Below are positions 8,115 through 16,828 of a stretch of DNA of 64,000 bases, piece after piece. Source of the stretch: Tistlia consotensis USBA 355 (GTDB lineage Bacteria; Pseudomonadota; Alphaproteobacteria; Kiloniellales; DSM-21159). A program made the position numbers and the translations under genes. The first letter of the stretch is position 1; each line of letters starts with the position of its first letter. The notes under the pieces were generated by a model. The model was not told where the DNA came from and ran no database searches. It was given only the letters and a program-made list of their open reading frames with translations. The stretch covers positions 496,001-560,000 of the forward strand of contig NZ_FWZX01000001.1 of the NCBI RefSeq assembly GCF_900177295.1. Reading direction: 5' to 3'.

Positions 8115-8747
8115 ATGACGATGCTGGGAGAGAAGACGCCGAAGACGGCCCGCGGCCGCCGTACGCTCCGGAAGATTCTGGACGCGGCGGAGCAGGAGTT
8201 CGGCGCGCGCGGCTTCCACGAGGCCTCGGTCGCCAGCATCACGGCCAACGCCGGCGTCGCCCAGGGCACCTTCTACCTCTACTTCGACAGCAAGGAGCTG
8301 CTGTACCGCGAGCTGGTCGCCGACCTCGGCTCGCGCCTGCGCGGCTACCTCGCCGAGGCGGTCGCCGACGCGCCGAGCCGCGCCGAGGCCGAGCGCCTGG
8401 GCCTCGCCGCCTTCATCGGCTTCGTGCGCGAGCACGGCAACCTCTACCGCATCGTCATGGAGAGCCAGTTCGTCGATCCCGAGGCCTTCCGGCTCTACTT
8501 CATGGACTTCGGCGCGGCCTACCAGGCCGGTCTTGACCGAGCGGTACAGACCGGCGAGGTGCGCGCCGGCGAGACCGAGGGCCGCGCCTGGGCGCTGATG
8601 GGCATCTCGCTCTTCGCCGGCCTGCGCTACGGCATCTGGGAGCCGGAGCGCGACATCGGCCCGCTCGTCGACTCGATCACCGACATGATCGCCCGCGGCC
8701 TGGCCCCTTCGCCGGTCGCCGCGCCGGCCGGGGAGGAGCCGCGATGA
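8115..8747 (+). CDS. TetR/AcrR-family transcriptional regulator
   Basis: A 210-residue one-component regulator. The N-terminal helix-turn-helix domain is about residues 14-60, with KILDAAEQEFGARGFHEASV and a recognition region ending GTFYLYFDSKELLY. The C-terminal helical domain should bind a ligand, probably an acyl-CoA given the operon. The chosen ATG at 8115 is six bases before a second in-frame ATG at 8121; either is possible because no strong Shine-Dalgarno is visible. It overlaps the next gene by four bases (ATGA), so it heads the operon of crotonase, acyl-CoA ligase, MaoC proteins and ABC importer and probably represses it through the palindrome at 8082-8102. Confidence 0.92.
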   Translation: MTMLGEKTPKTARGRRTLRKILDAAEQEFGARGFHEASVASITANAGVAQGTFYLYFDSKELLYRELVADLGSRLRGYLAEAVADAPSRAEAERLGLAAFIGFVREHGNLYRIVMESQFVDPEAFRLYFMDFGAAYQAGLDRAVQTGEVRAGETEGRAWALMGISLFAGLRYGIWEPERDIGPLVDSITDMIARGLAPSPVAAPAGEEPR

Positions 8748-9532
8748 GCGGCCGGCGCCGGCTGGTGCGGACGACCCTCGCCGGGGGCGTCGCGCGCCTG
8801 ACCCTCGACCGGCCGGAGCGCCACAACAGCCTGGTCCCGGAGCTGCTCGACGACCTGCTGGCCGCCATCGAGGCGCTCGCCGACGAACCCTCGGTCCGTG
8901 CCGTGGTGCTGGCCGCCGAGGGCCGCAGCTTCTCGACCGGCGGCGACGTGCGGGCCTTCCACGACCAGCCGGACGAGCGCCTGCGCGACTACGCCGCCGG
9001 GCTGGTCGGCCGGCTCAACCGGACGATCCTGGCGCTGCTCGGCCTGCCGCAGCCGGTCATCGCGCGGGTCCAGGGACCGGTGACCGGCGGCTCGCTCGGC
9101 CTGGTGCTGGCGGCCGACCTGGTGGCGGCGACGCCCGAGGCCTTCTTCGCGCCCTACTACGTCACGGTCGGCTTCGCCCCCGACGGCGGCTGGAGCGCCC
9201 TGCTGCCGGAGCGCATCGGCCTGCAGCGGACCCGCGAGATCCAGCTGCTCAACCGCCGGGTCGGCGCCGCCGAGGCCCGGGCCCTGGGCCTGGTCACCGA
9301 AGTCGTCGAGGCCGGGGCGCTCGACGCCTGCATCGCCGGCTGGCTGGCGATCCTGGAGGGCCACGTCGCGAGCGGCCTGCGCGCCGCCCGGCGCAGCCTG
9401 CTGACGGACGCGCGGCGGGCCGCCTATGCCGCCGGCCTGGAGGCCGAGCGCCAGGCCTTCCTGGCCGAGGTCGCGCGGCCCGAGACGCGCCGGGGCATGG
9501 CGCGCTTCCTCGGCGCGCGCGCGGCCGGCTAG
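8744..9532 (+). CDS. Crotonase-superfamily protein (enoyl-CoA hydratase/isomerase family), atypical active site
   Basis: A 262-residue protein with the crotonase fold: FSTGGDVRAF (about residues 63-72) forms the first oxyanion-hole region and GPVTGGSLGLVLAADL (about 111-126) the second. Both catalytic glutamates of classical enoyl-CoA hydratases appear to be missing: the GGGCEL-type segment reads TGGSLGL and the QPEI-type segment reads APYYVTVG. An Asp remains in GFAPDGGW (about 144-151), as in some isomerases. The label hydratase is therefore doubtful; an isomerase, hydrolase or ring-cleaving role is possible. It is coupled to tetR by ATGA and followed by an acyl-CoA ligase. Confidence 0.85.
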   Translation: MSGRRRLVRTTLAGGVARLTLDRPERHNSLVPELLDDLLAAIEALADEPSVRAVVLAAEGRSFSTGGDVRAFHDQPDERLRDYAAGLVGRLNRTILALLGLPQPVIARVQGPVTGGSLGLVLAADLVAATPEAFFAPYYVTVGFAPDGGWSALLPERIGLQRTREIQLLNRRVGAAEARALGLVTEVVEAGALDACIAGWLAILEGHVASGLRAARRSLLTDARRAAYAAGLEAERQAFLAEVARPETRRGMARFLGARAAG

Positions 9533-9544
9533 CGGGAGGGAACG

Positions 9545-11098
9545 ATGTTCAGCCTGCTCGACATCGCCGCCAAGCGCGCCGAGCTCTCGCCGGACAAGAC
9601 CGCGCTGGAGGAACTCGTCTCCGGCGCCCGGATCAGCTACCGCGAACTCGACCGGCGCGCCTGCCGCTTCGCGGCGGCGCTGCGCGGCCTCGGCCTCGCC
9701 GAGGGCGAGCGCATCGCGATCCTGAGCCACAACCGCGCGGCCTTCTTCGAGATCCTCTTCGCCTGTGCCAAGGCGCGCGTCGTGCTGGTGCCGCTGAACT
9801 GGCGCCAGACCGTCGCCGAGCTGGCGCCGCTGCTCGACGACTGCAGGCCCCGCCTGCTGCTGCACGACGCGCCCTGCGCCGCGCTCGCCGAGGCCCTCGG
9901 GCAAGCGCGGCCCGGCCTGTCCCTGCTGGCCGTCGAGGAGGAAGGCACGGGCCCGCGCCCCGGCAGCTACCAGGCCCTGCGCGACAAAGCGGAAGAGCGC
10001 CGCGACTGGGATCCGGTCTGGCCGGCCGAGGGCCTCTGGTACCTGCTCTACACCTCCGGCACGACCGGCCGGCCGAAGGCGGTGATGCAGACCTTCGGCA
10101 TGGCCCACGCCAACTTCGTCAACCTGGCGAGTGCCATCGACCTGACCGCCGGGGACGTCACGCCGAACTACCTGCCGCTGTTCCACACGGCCGGCATCAA
10201 CCTGCACAGCCTGCCGACCCTGATCGCCGGCGGCACGGTCAAGGTGCTGCCCGGCTTCGACGCCGAGCGCTTCCTCGATCTCATCGAGTCGGGCGGCGTC
10301 ACCGCCCTGCTCGCCGTGCCGGCGATCTACCACGCGCTCGCCGCCCTGCCGCGCTTCGCCGCGGCCGATCTCTCGAAGGTGCGCTCCTGGTCGAGCGGCG
10401 GCGCGCCGCTGCCGGCGACGATCAGCGCGCTCTATGCCGCACGCGGCGTCACCCTCTGCCCGGGCTACGGCATGACCGAGACCGGGCCGACGACCTTCCT
10501 GACGCGGCCCGAGGAGGCGCTCTGCAAGCCGGGCTCGGTCGGCCGGCCGCTGCTGATGACCCAGTGCCGCATCGTCGGGCCTGACGGCCGCGACCTGCCG
10601 CCGGGCGAGGCCGGCGAGCTGCTGCTGCGCGGCGCCAACGTCACGCCCGGCTACTGGAACCGGCCGGACGCCACGGCCGAGACGATCGACCGCGCGGGCT
10701 GGCTGCGCAGCGGCGACATCGCGCGCGCCGACGCGGAGGGCTTCGTGTTCATCGTCGACCGGATCAAGGACATGTACATCTCGGGCGGCGAGAACGTGTA
10801 CCCGGCCGAGGTCGAGGCCGCGCTGCTCGGCCATCCCGAGGTCGCCGAGGTCGCGGTCGTCGGCATTGCCGACGAGCGCTGGGGCGAGGTCGGCCGCGCC
10901 TATGTCGTGCCACGGCCCGGCGGAAGCCCCGACGAGGCCGGCCTGCGCGCCTGGTGCCGCGAGCGGCTGGCCGGCTACAAGGTGCCGAAGAGCGTGGTGC
11001 TGGTCGAGGCGCTGCCGCGCACGCCGGCCGGCAAGGTCCAGAAGCACCTGCTGCGCGCCCGCGGCACCGAGCCCGCACGACAGGAGGCCCCGGTATGA
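9545..11098 (+). CDS. AMP-forming acyl-CoA synthetase/ligase
   Basis: A 517-residue ANL-superfamily enzyme that activates a carboxylic acid as acyl-AMP and then acyl-CoA. Visible core motifs are YTSGTTGRPKAVMQT (A3, about residues 167-181), PGYGMTETGPTTF (A5), LRSGDIARADAEGF (A7), DRIKDMYISGGENVYPAEVE (A8) and RTPAGKVQKHLL (A10, with the catalytic Lys). The length and motif spacing fit medium/long-chain or aromatic acid ligases; the substrate cannot be read from sequence. It is followed by a four-base ATGA overlap with the first MaoC gene, so the step after activation is probably hydration of an enoyl-CoA. Confidence 0.93.
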   Translation: MFSLLDIAAKRAELSPDKTALEELVSGARISYRELDRRACRFAAALRGLGLAEGERIAILSHNRAAFFEILFACAKARVVLVPLNWRQTVAELAPLLDDCRPRLLLHDAPCAALAEALGQARPGLSLLAVEEEGTGPRPGSYQALRDKAEERRDWDPVWPAEGLWYLLYTSGTTGRPKAVMQTFGMAHANFVNLASAIDLTAGDVTPNYLPLFHTAGINLHSLPTLIAGGTVKVLPGFDAERFLDLIESGGVTALLAVPAIYHALAALPRFAAADLSKVRSWSSGGAPLPATISALYAARGVTLCPGYGMTETGPTTFLTRPEEALCKPGSVGRPLLMTQCRIVGPDGRDLPPGEAGELLLRGANVTPGYWNRPDATAETIDRAGWLRSGDIARADAEGFVFIVDRIKDMYISGGENVYPAEVEAALLGHPEVAEVAVVGIADERWGEVGRAYVVPRPGGSPDEAGLRAWCRERLAGYKVPKSVVLVEALPRTPAGKVQKHLLRARGTEPARQEAPV

Positions 11099-11502
11099 CT
11101 GGAGGCATGACCGGGCTGCCGCTCCGCGTCTCGCGGGTCTTCACCCAGGCCGACTTCGACCGCTTCGCCGAGCTCAGCGGCGACGACAACCCGATCCACG
11201 TCGATCCGGCCTTCTCGGCCGAGACCCGCTTCGGCCGCACCGTCGCCCACGGCATGCTGCTCTATGCTGCCCTCTGGGGCCTGATCCGCGGGGTCTTTCC
11301 CGACGCGATCCAGGAGAGCCAGGATCTGATGTTCCCGGCGCCGACCTACGCCGACGAACCGGTGTTCCTGGAGGTCGACCTGCTGGAGCGGCCCGAGCCG
11401 GATCGCCTGGTGCTGGCGGTCCGCGTGCTGAGCGGGCGCGCCGGCGCCCCGACCCTGGAGGGCCGCACGCGCATCCGCCTGGCCGGGGGAGCGACGCCGT
11501 GA
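11095..11502 (+). CDS. MaoC-like (R)-enoyl-CoA hydratase, catalytic-type subunit
   Basis: A 135-residue hot-dog-fold protein. It carries the hydratase-2 motif SGDDNPIHVDPAFSAETRFG (about residues 28-47), with the catalytic Asp and His in DNPIH, and the following TVAHGMLL helix. This is a complete MaoC signature. The start overlaps the ligase stop as ATGA, and its stop overlaps the next gene as GTGA, so it is translated as part of a chain. It probably hydrates the enoyl-CoA made from the acid activated by the ligase, and may pair with the next, motif-less MaoC protein. Confidence 0.9.
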   Translation: MTGGMTGLPLRVSRVFTQADFDRFAELSGDDNPIHVDPAFSAETRFGRTVAHGMLLYAALWGLIRGVFPDAIQESQDLMFPAPTYADEPVFLEVDLLERPEPDRLVLAVRVLSGRAGAPTLEGRTRIRLAGGATP

Positions 11503-11903
11503 GCCGGAACCTGCAGGTCGGCGACAGGGCCGCCGTCACCCGCGCCTACACGGCGGCCGATCTCGCCGGCCTGGCCGAGCTGGCCGGCCTCGAGGGTGCG
11601 CCGGGCGAGGCCGTGCCCGAGCCGCTGATCGGTGCGCTCTTCTCCTACCTGCTCGGCCGCGAGCTGCCGGGCTTCGGCACCAACTACCTGAAGCAGGAGC
11701 TGCGCTTCCTGCGCCCGGCGCGGCTCGACGAGCCGCTGACCGCGACGGTCGAGATCACCCGCATCCGGCCGGACAAGCATCTGGTCGACCTTTCGACGAC
11801 CTGCAGCGCCGCCGACGGCACGCTGCTGTGCGAAGGCCGCGCCCTGGTCCTGGTCAGGGACGTCGGACACGAAACAGGGAAAAGCAGCAAGGGAGAGACG
11901 TGA
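11499..11903 (+). CDS. MaoC-like hot-dog protein lacking the catalytic motif
   Basis: A 134-residue protein whose second half (about residues 56-110, ELPGFGTNYLKQELRFLRPA and onward) matches the MaoC hot-dog core. The first part reads LAGLEGAPGEAVPEPLIGAL where a catalytic protein would have the D-x-N-P-x-H motif, so it is probably inactive alone. Heteromeric MaoC hydratases are known in which one subunit is catalytic and the other structural; the direct GTGA coupling to the complete MaoC gene fits that. The start is GTG at 11499. One base separates its stop from the importer binding-protein gene. Confidence 0.82.
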   Translation: MSRNLQVGDRAAVTRAYTAADLAGLAELAGLEGAPGEAVPEPLIGALFSYLLGRELPGFGTNYLKQELRFLRPARLDEPLTATVEITRIRPDKHLVDLSTTCSAADGTLLCEGRALVLVRDVGHETGKSSKGET

Positions 11904-11904
11904 C

Positions 11905-13104
11905 ATGAGACGGCTAATCGGCACCGCGGCCGCGACGGCGGCCGCTCTCGCGCTGGCACTGGCGGCCGCCCAGGCCGCCGAGCCCTACAAGATCGCCCAC
12001 GTCTACGGCAAGACGGGGCCCTACGAGGCCTACGCCAAGCAGTCCCACGTCGGCCTGATGATGGGCATCGAGTACGAGACCGGCGGGACCATGGAGGTCA
12101 ACGGCCGCAAGATCGAGGTCATCGAGAAGGACACCCAGCTCAAGCCCGACCTGGGCAAGACGCTGCTGGCCGAGGCCTACGGCGACGACGACGTGACGCT
12201 GGCGGTCGGCCCGGTCTCCTCGGGTGTCGCGCTGGCCATGCTGCCGGTCGCCCAGGAGTACCAGAAGATCCTGCTGGTCGAGCCGGCGGTCGCCGACTCG
12301 ATCACCGGCTCGGCCTGGAACCGCTACGTCTTCCGGACCGGCCGCAACTCCTCCCAGGACGCGATCTCCAACGCCGTCGCCCTCGGCGACGCCGGCAACT
12401 GCGTCGCGACCCTGGCCCAGGACTACGCCTTCGGCCGCGACGGCATCGCCGCCTTCAAGGAGGCGCTGGCCAAGACCAAGGCCAAGCTGGTCTTCGAGGA
12501 GTACGCCCCGGCCGACACCGCCGACTTCACCGCGCCGGCCCAGCGCCTGTTCGACGCGCTCGACAAGGCCGAGGGCTGCCAGCGCAAGCTCATCTGGGTG
12601 CTGTGGGCCGGCAAGGGCAACCCGCTCGGCAAGCTGAAGGCGCTCAATCCCGAGAGCCGGGGCGTCGCGCTCGCCTCCGGCGGCAACATCCTGGCGGCCA
12701 TGGCGGCCTACAAGGAGCTGCCGGGCATGGAGGGCGCCACCTACTACTACTACGAGATCCCGAAGAACCCGGTGAACGACTGGCTGGTCAAGGAGCACGA
12801 GAAGCGCTTCAACGCGCCGCCGGACTTCTTCACCGCCGGCGGCATGGCGGCCGGCATCGCCGTGGTCGACGCCCTGAAGAAGGCGCCCTCCGGCGACACC
12901 GAGGACCTGATCAAGGCGATGGAGGGCATGGAGTTCATGACCCCCAAGGGCATCATGCGCTTCCGCAAGGAGGACCATCAGGCCCTGCAGTCGATGTATG
13001 CCTTCAAGATCAAGGTCGACCCGGCCGTCGCCTGGGGCATCCCGGTGCTGGTCCGCGAGCTGAAGATCGACGACATGGACATCCCGATCCGCAACAAGCG
13101 CTGA
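11905..13104 (+). CDS. ABC transporter substrate-binding protein, branched-chain amino acid type (LivK-like)
   Basis: A 399-residue periplasmic type I binding protein. The N-terminus MRRLIGTAAATAAALALALA ending AQAAEP is a Sec signal peptide with probable cleavage after about residue 24. The mature protein begins YKIAHVYGKTGPYEAYAKQS and shows the Leu/Ile/Val-binding fold (ITGSAWNRYVFRTGRNSSQD; AQDYAFGRDGIAAFKE). The operon has CoA-ligase, crotonase and MaoC genes, so a carboxylic acid rather than an amino acid may be bound; this is inference. A strong hairpin follows at 13117-13143. Confidence 0.92.
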   Translation: MRRLIGTAAATAAALALALAAAQAAEPYKIAHVYGKTGPYEAYAKQSHVGLMMGIEYETGGTMEVNGRKIEVIEKDTQLKPDLGKTLLAEAYGDDDVTLAVGPVSSGVALAMLPVAQEYQKILLVEPAVADSITGSAWNRYVFRTGRNSSQDAISNAVALGDAGNCVATLAQDYAFGRDGIAAFKEALAKTKAKLVFEEYAPADTADFTAPAQRLFDALDKAEGCQRKLIWVLWAGKGNPLGKLKALNPESRGVALASGGNILAAMAAYKELPGMEGATYYYYEIPKNPVNDWLVKEHEKRFNAPPDFFTAGGMAAGIAVVDALKKAPSGDTEDLIKAMEGMEFMTPKGIMRFRKEDHQALQSMYAFKIKVDPAVAWGIPVLVRELKIDDMDIPIRNKR

Positions 13105-13116
13105 GCCGGAACGCGC

Positions 13117-13143
13117 GCCGGCCCGGCGTCACGCCGGGCCGGC
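13117..13143 (+). promoter_or_regulatory. 12-bp stem-loop between binding-protein and ATPase genes
   Basis: A perfect 12-bp GC-rich stem with a 3-base loop occupies most of the 62-base gap between the binding-protein stop and the ATPase start. There is no T-run after it. In other ABC operons, hairpins here stabilise the upstream mRNA or reduce read-through so that the binding protein exceeds the membrane parts. A comparable hairpin occurs in the TRAP operon at 24053-24082. Confidence 0.7.
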
Positions 13144-13166
13144 CGCCGCGCTGCGGGTCTTCGAGC

Positions 13167-13952
13167 ATGATCACCGAGCCCCCCGTCCTCAGCACCGAGG
13201 CGCTGACCATCCGCTTCGGCGGCCACGTCGCCGTCGACCGGGTCAGCTGCGCCTTCGAGCGCGGCACCCTGACCGCGATCGTCGGGCCCAACGGCGCCGG
13301 CAAGACGACCTACTTCAACCTGATCTCCGGCCAGCTGCGCAGCAGCGCCGGCCGCGTGCTGCTGTTCGGCCGCGACGTCACCGGCCTGGGCGCGCCGCGC
13401 CGGGCGCGCGCCGGCATCGGCCGCGCCTTCCAGCTGACCAACCTCTTTCCCGACCTGACGGTGCTGGAGAACGTGCGCATCGCCGTGCAGGCGCGCCATG
13501 CTTCCGGCTTCGACCTCTGGTCGCTGGCGACGCGCCGGCGCGAGCTGATCGAGCTCGCCGAGCACCACCTGTCGCGCACCGGCCTGCTCGACCGCCTGGA
13601 CGCGACCGCCGCCTCCCTGTCGCACGGCGACCAGCGCAAGCTCGAGGTCGCCGTGCTGCTGGCGCTGGAGAGCGAGGTCCTGATGTTCGACGAGCCGACC
13701 GCCGGCATGAGCGTCGACGAGGTGCCGCTCGTGCTCGACCTGATCCAGGAGATCAAGGCCGACCGCTCCAAGACGATCCTGCTGGTCGAGCACAAGATGG
13801 ACGTCGTGCGCTCGCTCGCCGACCGCATCATCGTGCTGCATAACGGCGCCCTGGTCGCCGAGGGCGCGCCCGAGGCGGTCATCGCCTCCGACATCGTCCA
13901 GCAGGCCTACCTGGGCACCGCCGGAAGCGGCGCGGGGGCCGGCCATGGCTGA
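13167..13952 (+). CDS. livG: ABC transporter ATP-binding protein, LivG type
   Basis: A 261-residue ATPase of a branched-chain-amino-acid-type importer. Walker A is GPNGAGKTT (about residues 39-47). The signature is LSHGDQRKLEVAVLLALESE and Walker B/D-loop is MFDEPTAGMS, the form typical of LivG rather than LivF. The ATG at 13167 gives the expected N-terminus (strand LSTEALTIRFGG near residue 10); no strong ribosome-binding site is visible, so translation may depend on the upstream hairpin region. It overlaps livF by eight bases. Confidence 0.94.
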   Translation: MITEPPVLSTEALTIRFGGHVAVDRVSCAFERGTLTAIVGPNGAGKTTYFNLISGQLRSSAGRVLLFGRDVTGLGAPRRARAGIGRAFQLTNLFPDLTVLENVRIAVQARHASGFDLWSLATRRRELIELAEHHLSRTGLLDRLDATAASLSHGDQRKLEVAVLLALESEVLMFDEPTAGMSVDEVPLVLDLIQEIKADRSKTILLVEHKMDVVRSLADRIIVLHNGALVAEGAPEAVIASDIVQQAYLGTAGSGAGAGHG

Positions 13953-14670
13953 GCCGCTGCTGCGCCTCGCCGGCCTGCACACCCACATCGGCCAGTACCA
14001 CATCCTGCAGGGCGTCGACCTGGTCGTGCCCGAGGGCGAGCTGACCATGCTGCTGGGCCGCAACGGCGCCGGCAAGACGACGACCCTGCGCACCATCATG
14101 GGCCTGTGGCGCGCCTCGGCCGGCAGCGTGAGCTTCGCCGGCAGCGACCTGGCGCCGCTCGCGACCCCCGAGATCGCCCGGCTCGGCATCGGCTATGTGC
14201 CCGAGAACATGGGCGTCTTCGCCGGCCTGACGGTGCGCGAGAACATGGTGCTGGCGGCGCGCGGCGGCGAGCTCGACCAGGGCCGTCTCGACTGGATCTT
14301 CTCGCTGTTCCCGGCGCTCGCCCGCTTCTGGTCGCTGCCGGCCGGCAACCTCTCCGGCGGCCAGAAGCAGATGCTCTCGATCGCCCGGGCGATGGTCGAG
14401 CCGCGCCGCTTGGTCCTGATCGACGAGCCCTCCAAGGGCCTGGCCCCGGCGATCGTCGACGCGCTGATCGAGGCGATGCAGGAGCTCAAGCGCACCGCCA
14501 CGACGATCCTGATGGTCGAGCAGAACTTCCGCATGGCCCAGGCGCTCGGCGACGGCGTCGCGGTGATGGACGACGGCCGGGTCGTGCACAGCGGCCGCAT
14601 GGCCGAGCTCGCCGCCGACCAGGCGCTGCAGGGACGCCTGCTCGGCCTCAGCCTCGGAGCCCACCAATGA
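13945..14670 (+). CDS. livF: ABC transporter ATP-binding protein, LivF type
   Basis: A 241-residue ATPase, partner of LivG. Walker A is GRNGAGKTTT (about residues 38-47), GYVPENMGVFAGLTVRENM is the LivF-like Q-loop region, the signature is NLSGGQKQMLSIARAMV and Walker B is LVLIDEPSKGLAP. Length and motifs match LivF closely. It begins inside the end of livG and its stop overlaps livH as ATGA, so the ATPases and permeases are coupled. Confidence 0.94.
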   Translation: MAEPLLRLAGLHTHIGQYHILQGVDLVVPEGELTMLLGRNGAGKTTTLRTIMGLWRASAGSVSFAGSDLAPLATPEIARLGIGYVPENMGVFAGLTVRENMVLAARGGELDQGRLDWIFSLFPALARFWSLPAGNLSGGQKQMLSIARAMVEPRRLVLIDEPSKGLAPAIVDALIEAMQELKRTATTILMVEQNFRMAQALGDGVAVMDDGRVVHSGRMAELAADQALQGRLLGLSLGAHQ

Positions 14671-15695
14671 CCGACCGGACCGCCGAGACGCCTGCCGTCC
14701 CGAGCCCGCCGCTCAAGGAGCGCCTGCTCGCCCGGCTGCCCTACTGGACCGTGCCGCTGCTGGCGCTCGCCGGCCTGGCGGCGATCGCCGACCTCTCGAC
14801 CTGGACGACCCTGACCCTGGCCGGCCTGGCCATGGGCATGCTGATCTTCATCATGGCCTCGGGCCTGACCCTGGTGTTCGGCCTGATGGACGTGCTGAAC
14901 TTCGGCCACGGCGCCTTCATCTCGATCGGCGCCTTCGTCGGCGCCAGCGTGCTGCTGGCGCTCGGCGGCTGGACCGCCTCCTCCTCGCTGGCGCTCAACC
15001 TCGCCGCGGTCTGCCTCGCCATCGCCGCGGCCATGGCGGCGACCGGCCTGCTCGGCTGGTTCTTCGAGCGGGTCATCGTCAAGCCGGTCTACGGCGCGCA
15101 CCTGAAGCAGATCCTGGTGACCATGGGCGGCCTGATCGTCGCCGAGCAGCTGATCCACCTGATCTGGGGCCCGAACCAGATCCCGCTGCCGCGTCCCGAG
15201 GCGCTCAAGGGCTCCTGGGTGATCGGCGAGGTCGTGGTCGAGCGCTACCGCCTGCTCGCTGTCGCCGTCGGCGCGGCGATCTTCCTCGGCCTGCGCTGGG
15301 CGCTGGTCCGCACCAAGCTCGGCCTGCTGATCCGCGCCGGCGTCGAGAACGGCGAGATGGTCGAGGCCCTGGGCTACCGCATCCAGCGGCTCTTCGTGCT
15401 GGTCTTCGTCGCCGGCTCGGCCCTGGCCGGCCTGGGCGGCGTGATGTGGGGCCTCTACGACGAGATCATCACCGCGCAGATGGGCCTCAACATCCTGATC
15501 CTGGTGTTCATCGTGGTCATCATCGGCGGCCTCGGCTCGGTCGAGGGCTGCTTCCTGGGCGCCCTGCTGGTCGGCCTGATGGCCAACTACACCGGCTTCC
15601 TGGCGCCCAAGGTCGCGCTCGGCTCGAACATCCTGCTGATGGTCGCGATCCTGATGTGGCGGCCGCGCGGCCTGCTGCCGGCCGGCAAGGGCTGA
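14667..15695 (+). CDS. livH: Branched-chain-type ABC transporter permease, LivH type
   Basis: A 342-residue inner-membrane permease with about eight hydrophobic segments. The characteristic region is ASGLTLVFGLMDVLNFGHGA (about residues 68-87), and the late GLYDEIITAQMGLNILILVF segment is also typical. A cytoplasmic N-terminal leader of about 25 residues (MTDRTAETPAVPSPPLKERL) is longer than in E. coli LivH but common in alphaproteobacteria. It forms the channel with LivM. The start overlaps the livF stop. Confidence 0.93.
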   Translation: MTDRTAETPAVPSPPLKERLLARLPYWTVPLLALAGLAAIADLSTWTTLTLAGLAMGMLIFIMASGLTLVFGLMDVLNFGHGAFISIGAFVGASVLLALGGWTASSSLALNLAAVCLAIAAAMAATGLLGWFFERVIVKPVYGAHLKQILVTMGGLIVAEQLIHLIWGPNQIPLPRPEALKGSWVIGEVVVERYRLLAVAVGAAIFLGLRWALVRTKLGLLIRAGVENGEMVEALGYRIQRLFVLVFVAGSALAGLGGVMWGLYDEIITAQMGLNILILVFIVVIIGGLGSVEGCFLGALLVGLMANYTGFLAPKVALGSNILLMVAILMWRPRGLLPAGKG

Positions 15696-15709
15696 GGGGG
15701 GGGCGGCAG

Positions 15710-16792
15710 ATGCTGAAGGCCCTGCTCTCCGAGGACTATCCCCGCAGCCGGCTGCTGACCGCCCTGCTGGTCGTCATCGTCGCCGGCCTGGCGCTGGCGC
15801 CCTTCGTCTTCCCGGGCATCCGCCCGCTCAACACCGCGGCGACGATCTGCGTCTTCATCGTGCTGGTCGCCAGCTACGACCTGCTGCTCGGCTACACCGG
15901 CATCGTCTCCTTCGCGCACACCCTGTTCTACGGCATCGGCGCCTACGGCGTCGCGCTGGCGCTCGACGCCTGGCCGGCGTCCTGGGGCGCGGTCGCGCTC
16001 GGCACCGCGCTCGGCCTCGCGCTCGCCATGGCCATCGCGCTGCTGATCGGGCTCTTCGCGCTGCGCGTCCAGGCGATCTTCTTCGCCATGGTGACCCTGG
16101 CCGTCGCCAGCGCCTGCCTGATCCTGGCCTCCCAGCTGTCCGGCCTGACCGGCGGCGAGGACGGCCTGACCTACCGGGTGCCGCACCTGCTGTCGCCGGC
16201 CTTCCGGCTCGTCGACGGCAAGGTCCTCGGCGTCCGCCTCGACGGCCGGATCGTCAGCTACTACCTGCTGTTCCTCGCCGCGGGCGCCCTGGTCCTGGCG
16301 ATGCTGCGGATCGTCAACTCGCCCTTCGGCCGGGTGCTGCAGGCGATCCGCGAGAACCCCTTCCGGGCCGAGGCGCTGGGCTACCGCACCGCGGTCTACC
16401 GCACCGCTGCGACGGTCGCGGCCGCCGCGGCCGCGGCCCTGGCCGGCGCCCTGATGGCGCTCTGGCAGAAGTACACCGGGCCCGACACCACGCTCAGCCT
16501 CTCGATCATGATCGACATCCTGCTGATGGTGGTGATCGGCGGCATGGGCACGATCTACGGCGCCGTGGTCGGCGCCACGGTCTTCGTGCTGGCCAAGAAC
16601 TACCTGCAGCTGCTGATGGCTGCCGCCGCCGGCGCGACCGCCGGCCTGCCGCTGCTGCCGCAGCTGGTCAGCCCGGACCGCTGGCTGCTCTGGCTCGGCA
16701 TCCTCTTCGTGCTCAGCGTCTACTTCTTCCCGAGCGGCATCGTCGGGCGGTTGCGCGGCCGCGGCGGCGAAGGCGGGGCACCGCGCGGCTGA
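15710..16792 (+). CDS. livM: Branched-chain-type ABC transporter permease, LivM type
   Basis: A 360-residue permease, the last gene of the importer. The core has YDLLLGYTGIVSFAHTLFYG near residues 60-79 and the EAA-like loop FGRVLQAIRENPFRAEALGY (about 204-223), both typical of LivM. About nine hydrophobic helices are visible. The ATG at 15710 follows a G-rich stretch (gaggggggggcggcag) that serves as ribosome-binding site. It ends 36 bases before the sensor kinase, which appears to start its own unit. Confidence 0.93.
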   Translation: MLKALLSEDYPRSRLLTALLVVIVAGLALAPFVFPGIRPLNTAATICVFIVLVASYDLLLGYTGIVSFAHTLFYGIGAYGVALALDAWPASWGAVALGTALGLALAMAIALLIGLFALRVQAIFFAMVTLAVASACLILASQLSGLTGGEDGLTYRVPHLLSPAFRLVDGKVLGVRLDGRIVSYYLLFLAAGALVLAMLRIVNSPFGRVLQAIRENPFRAEALGYRTAVYRTAATVAAAAAAALAGALMALWQKYTGPDTTLSLSIMIDILLMVVIGGMGTIYGAVVGATVFVLAKNYLQLLMAAAAGATAGLPLLPQLVSPDRWLLWLGILFVLSVYFFPSGIVGRLRGRGGEGGAPRG

Positions 16793-16828
16793 TTCCCGCC
16801 GGCCCCCTTTCGTTCTAGACTGCGGGCC

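Noticed and set aside
8115-16792. Amino-acid transport as the function of the Liv-type importer
   Set aside because: Not excluded, but all co-transcribed enzymes are CoA-thioester enzymes, so a leucine/isoleucine/valine label would be unsupported.
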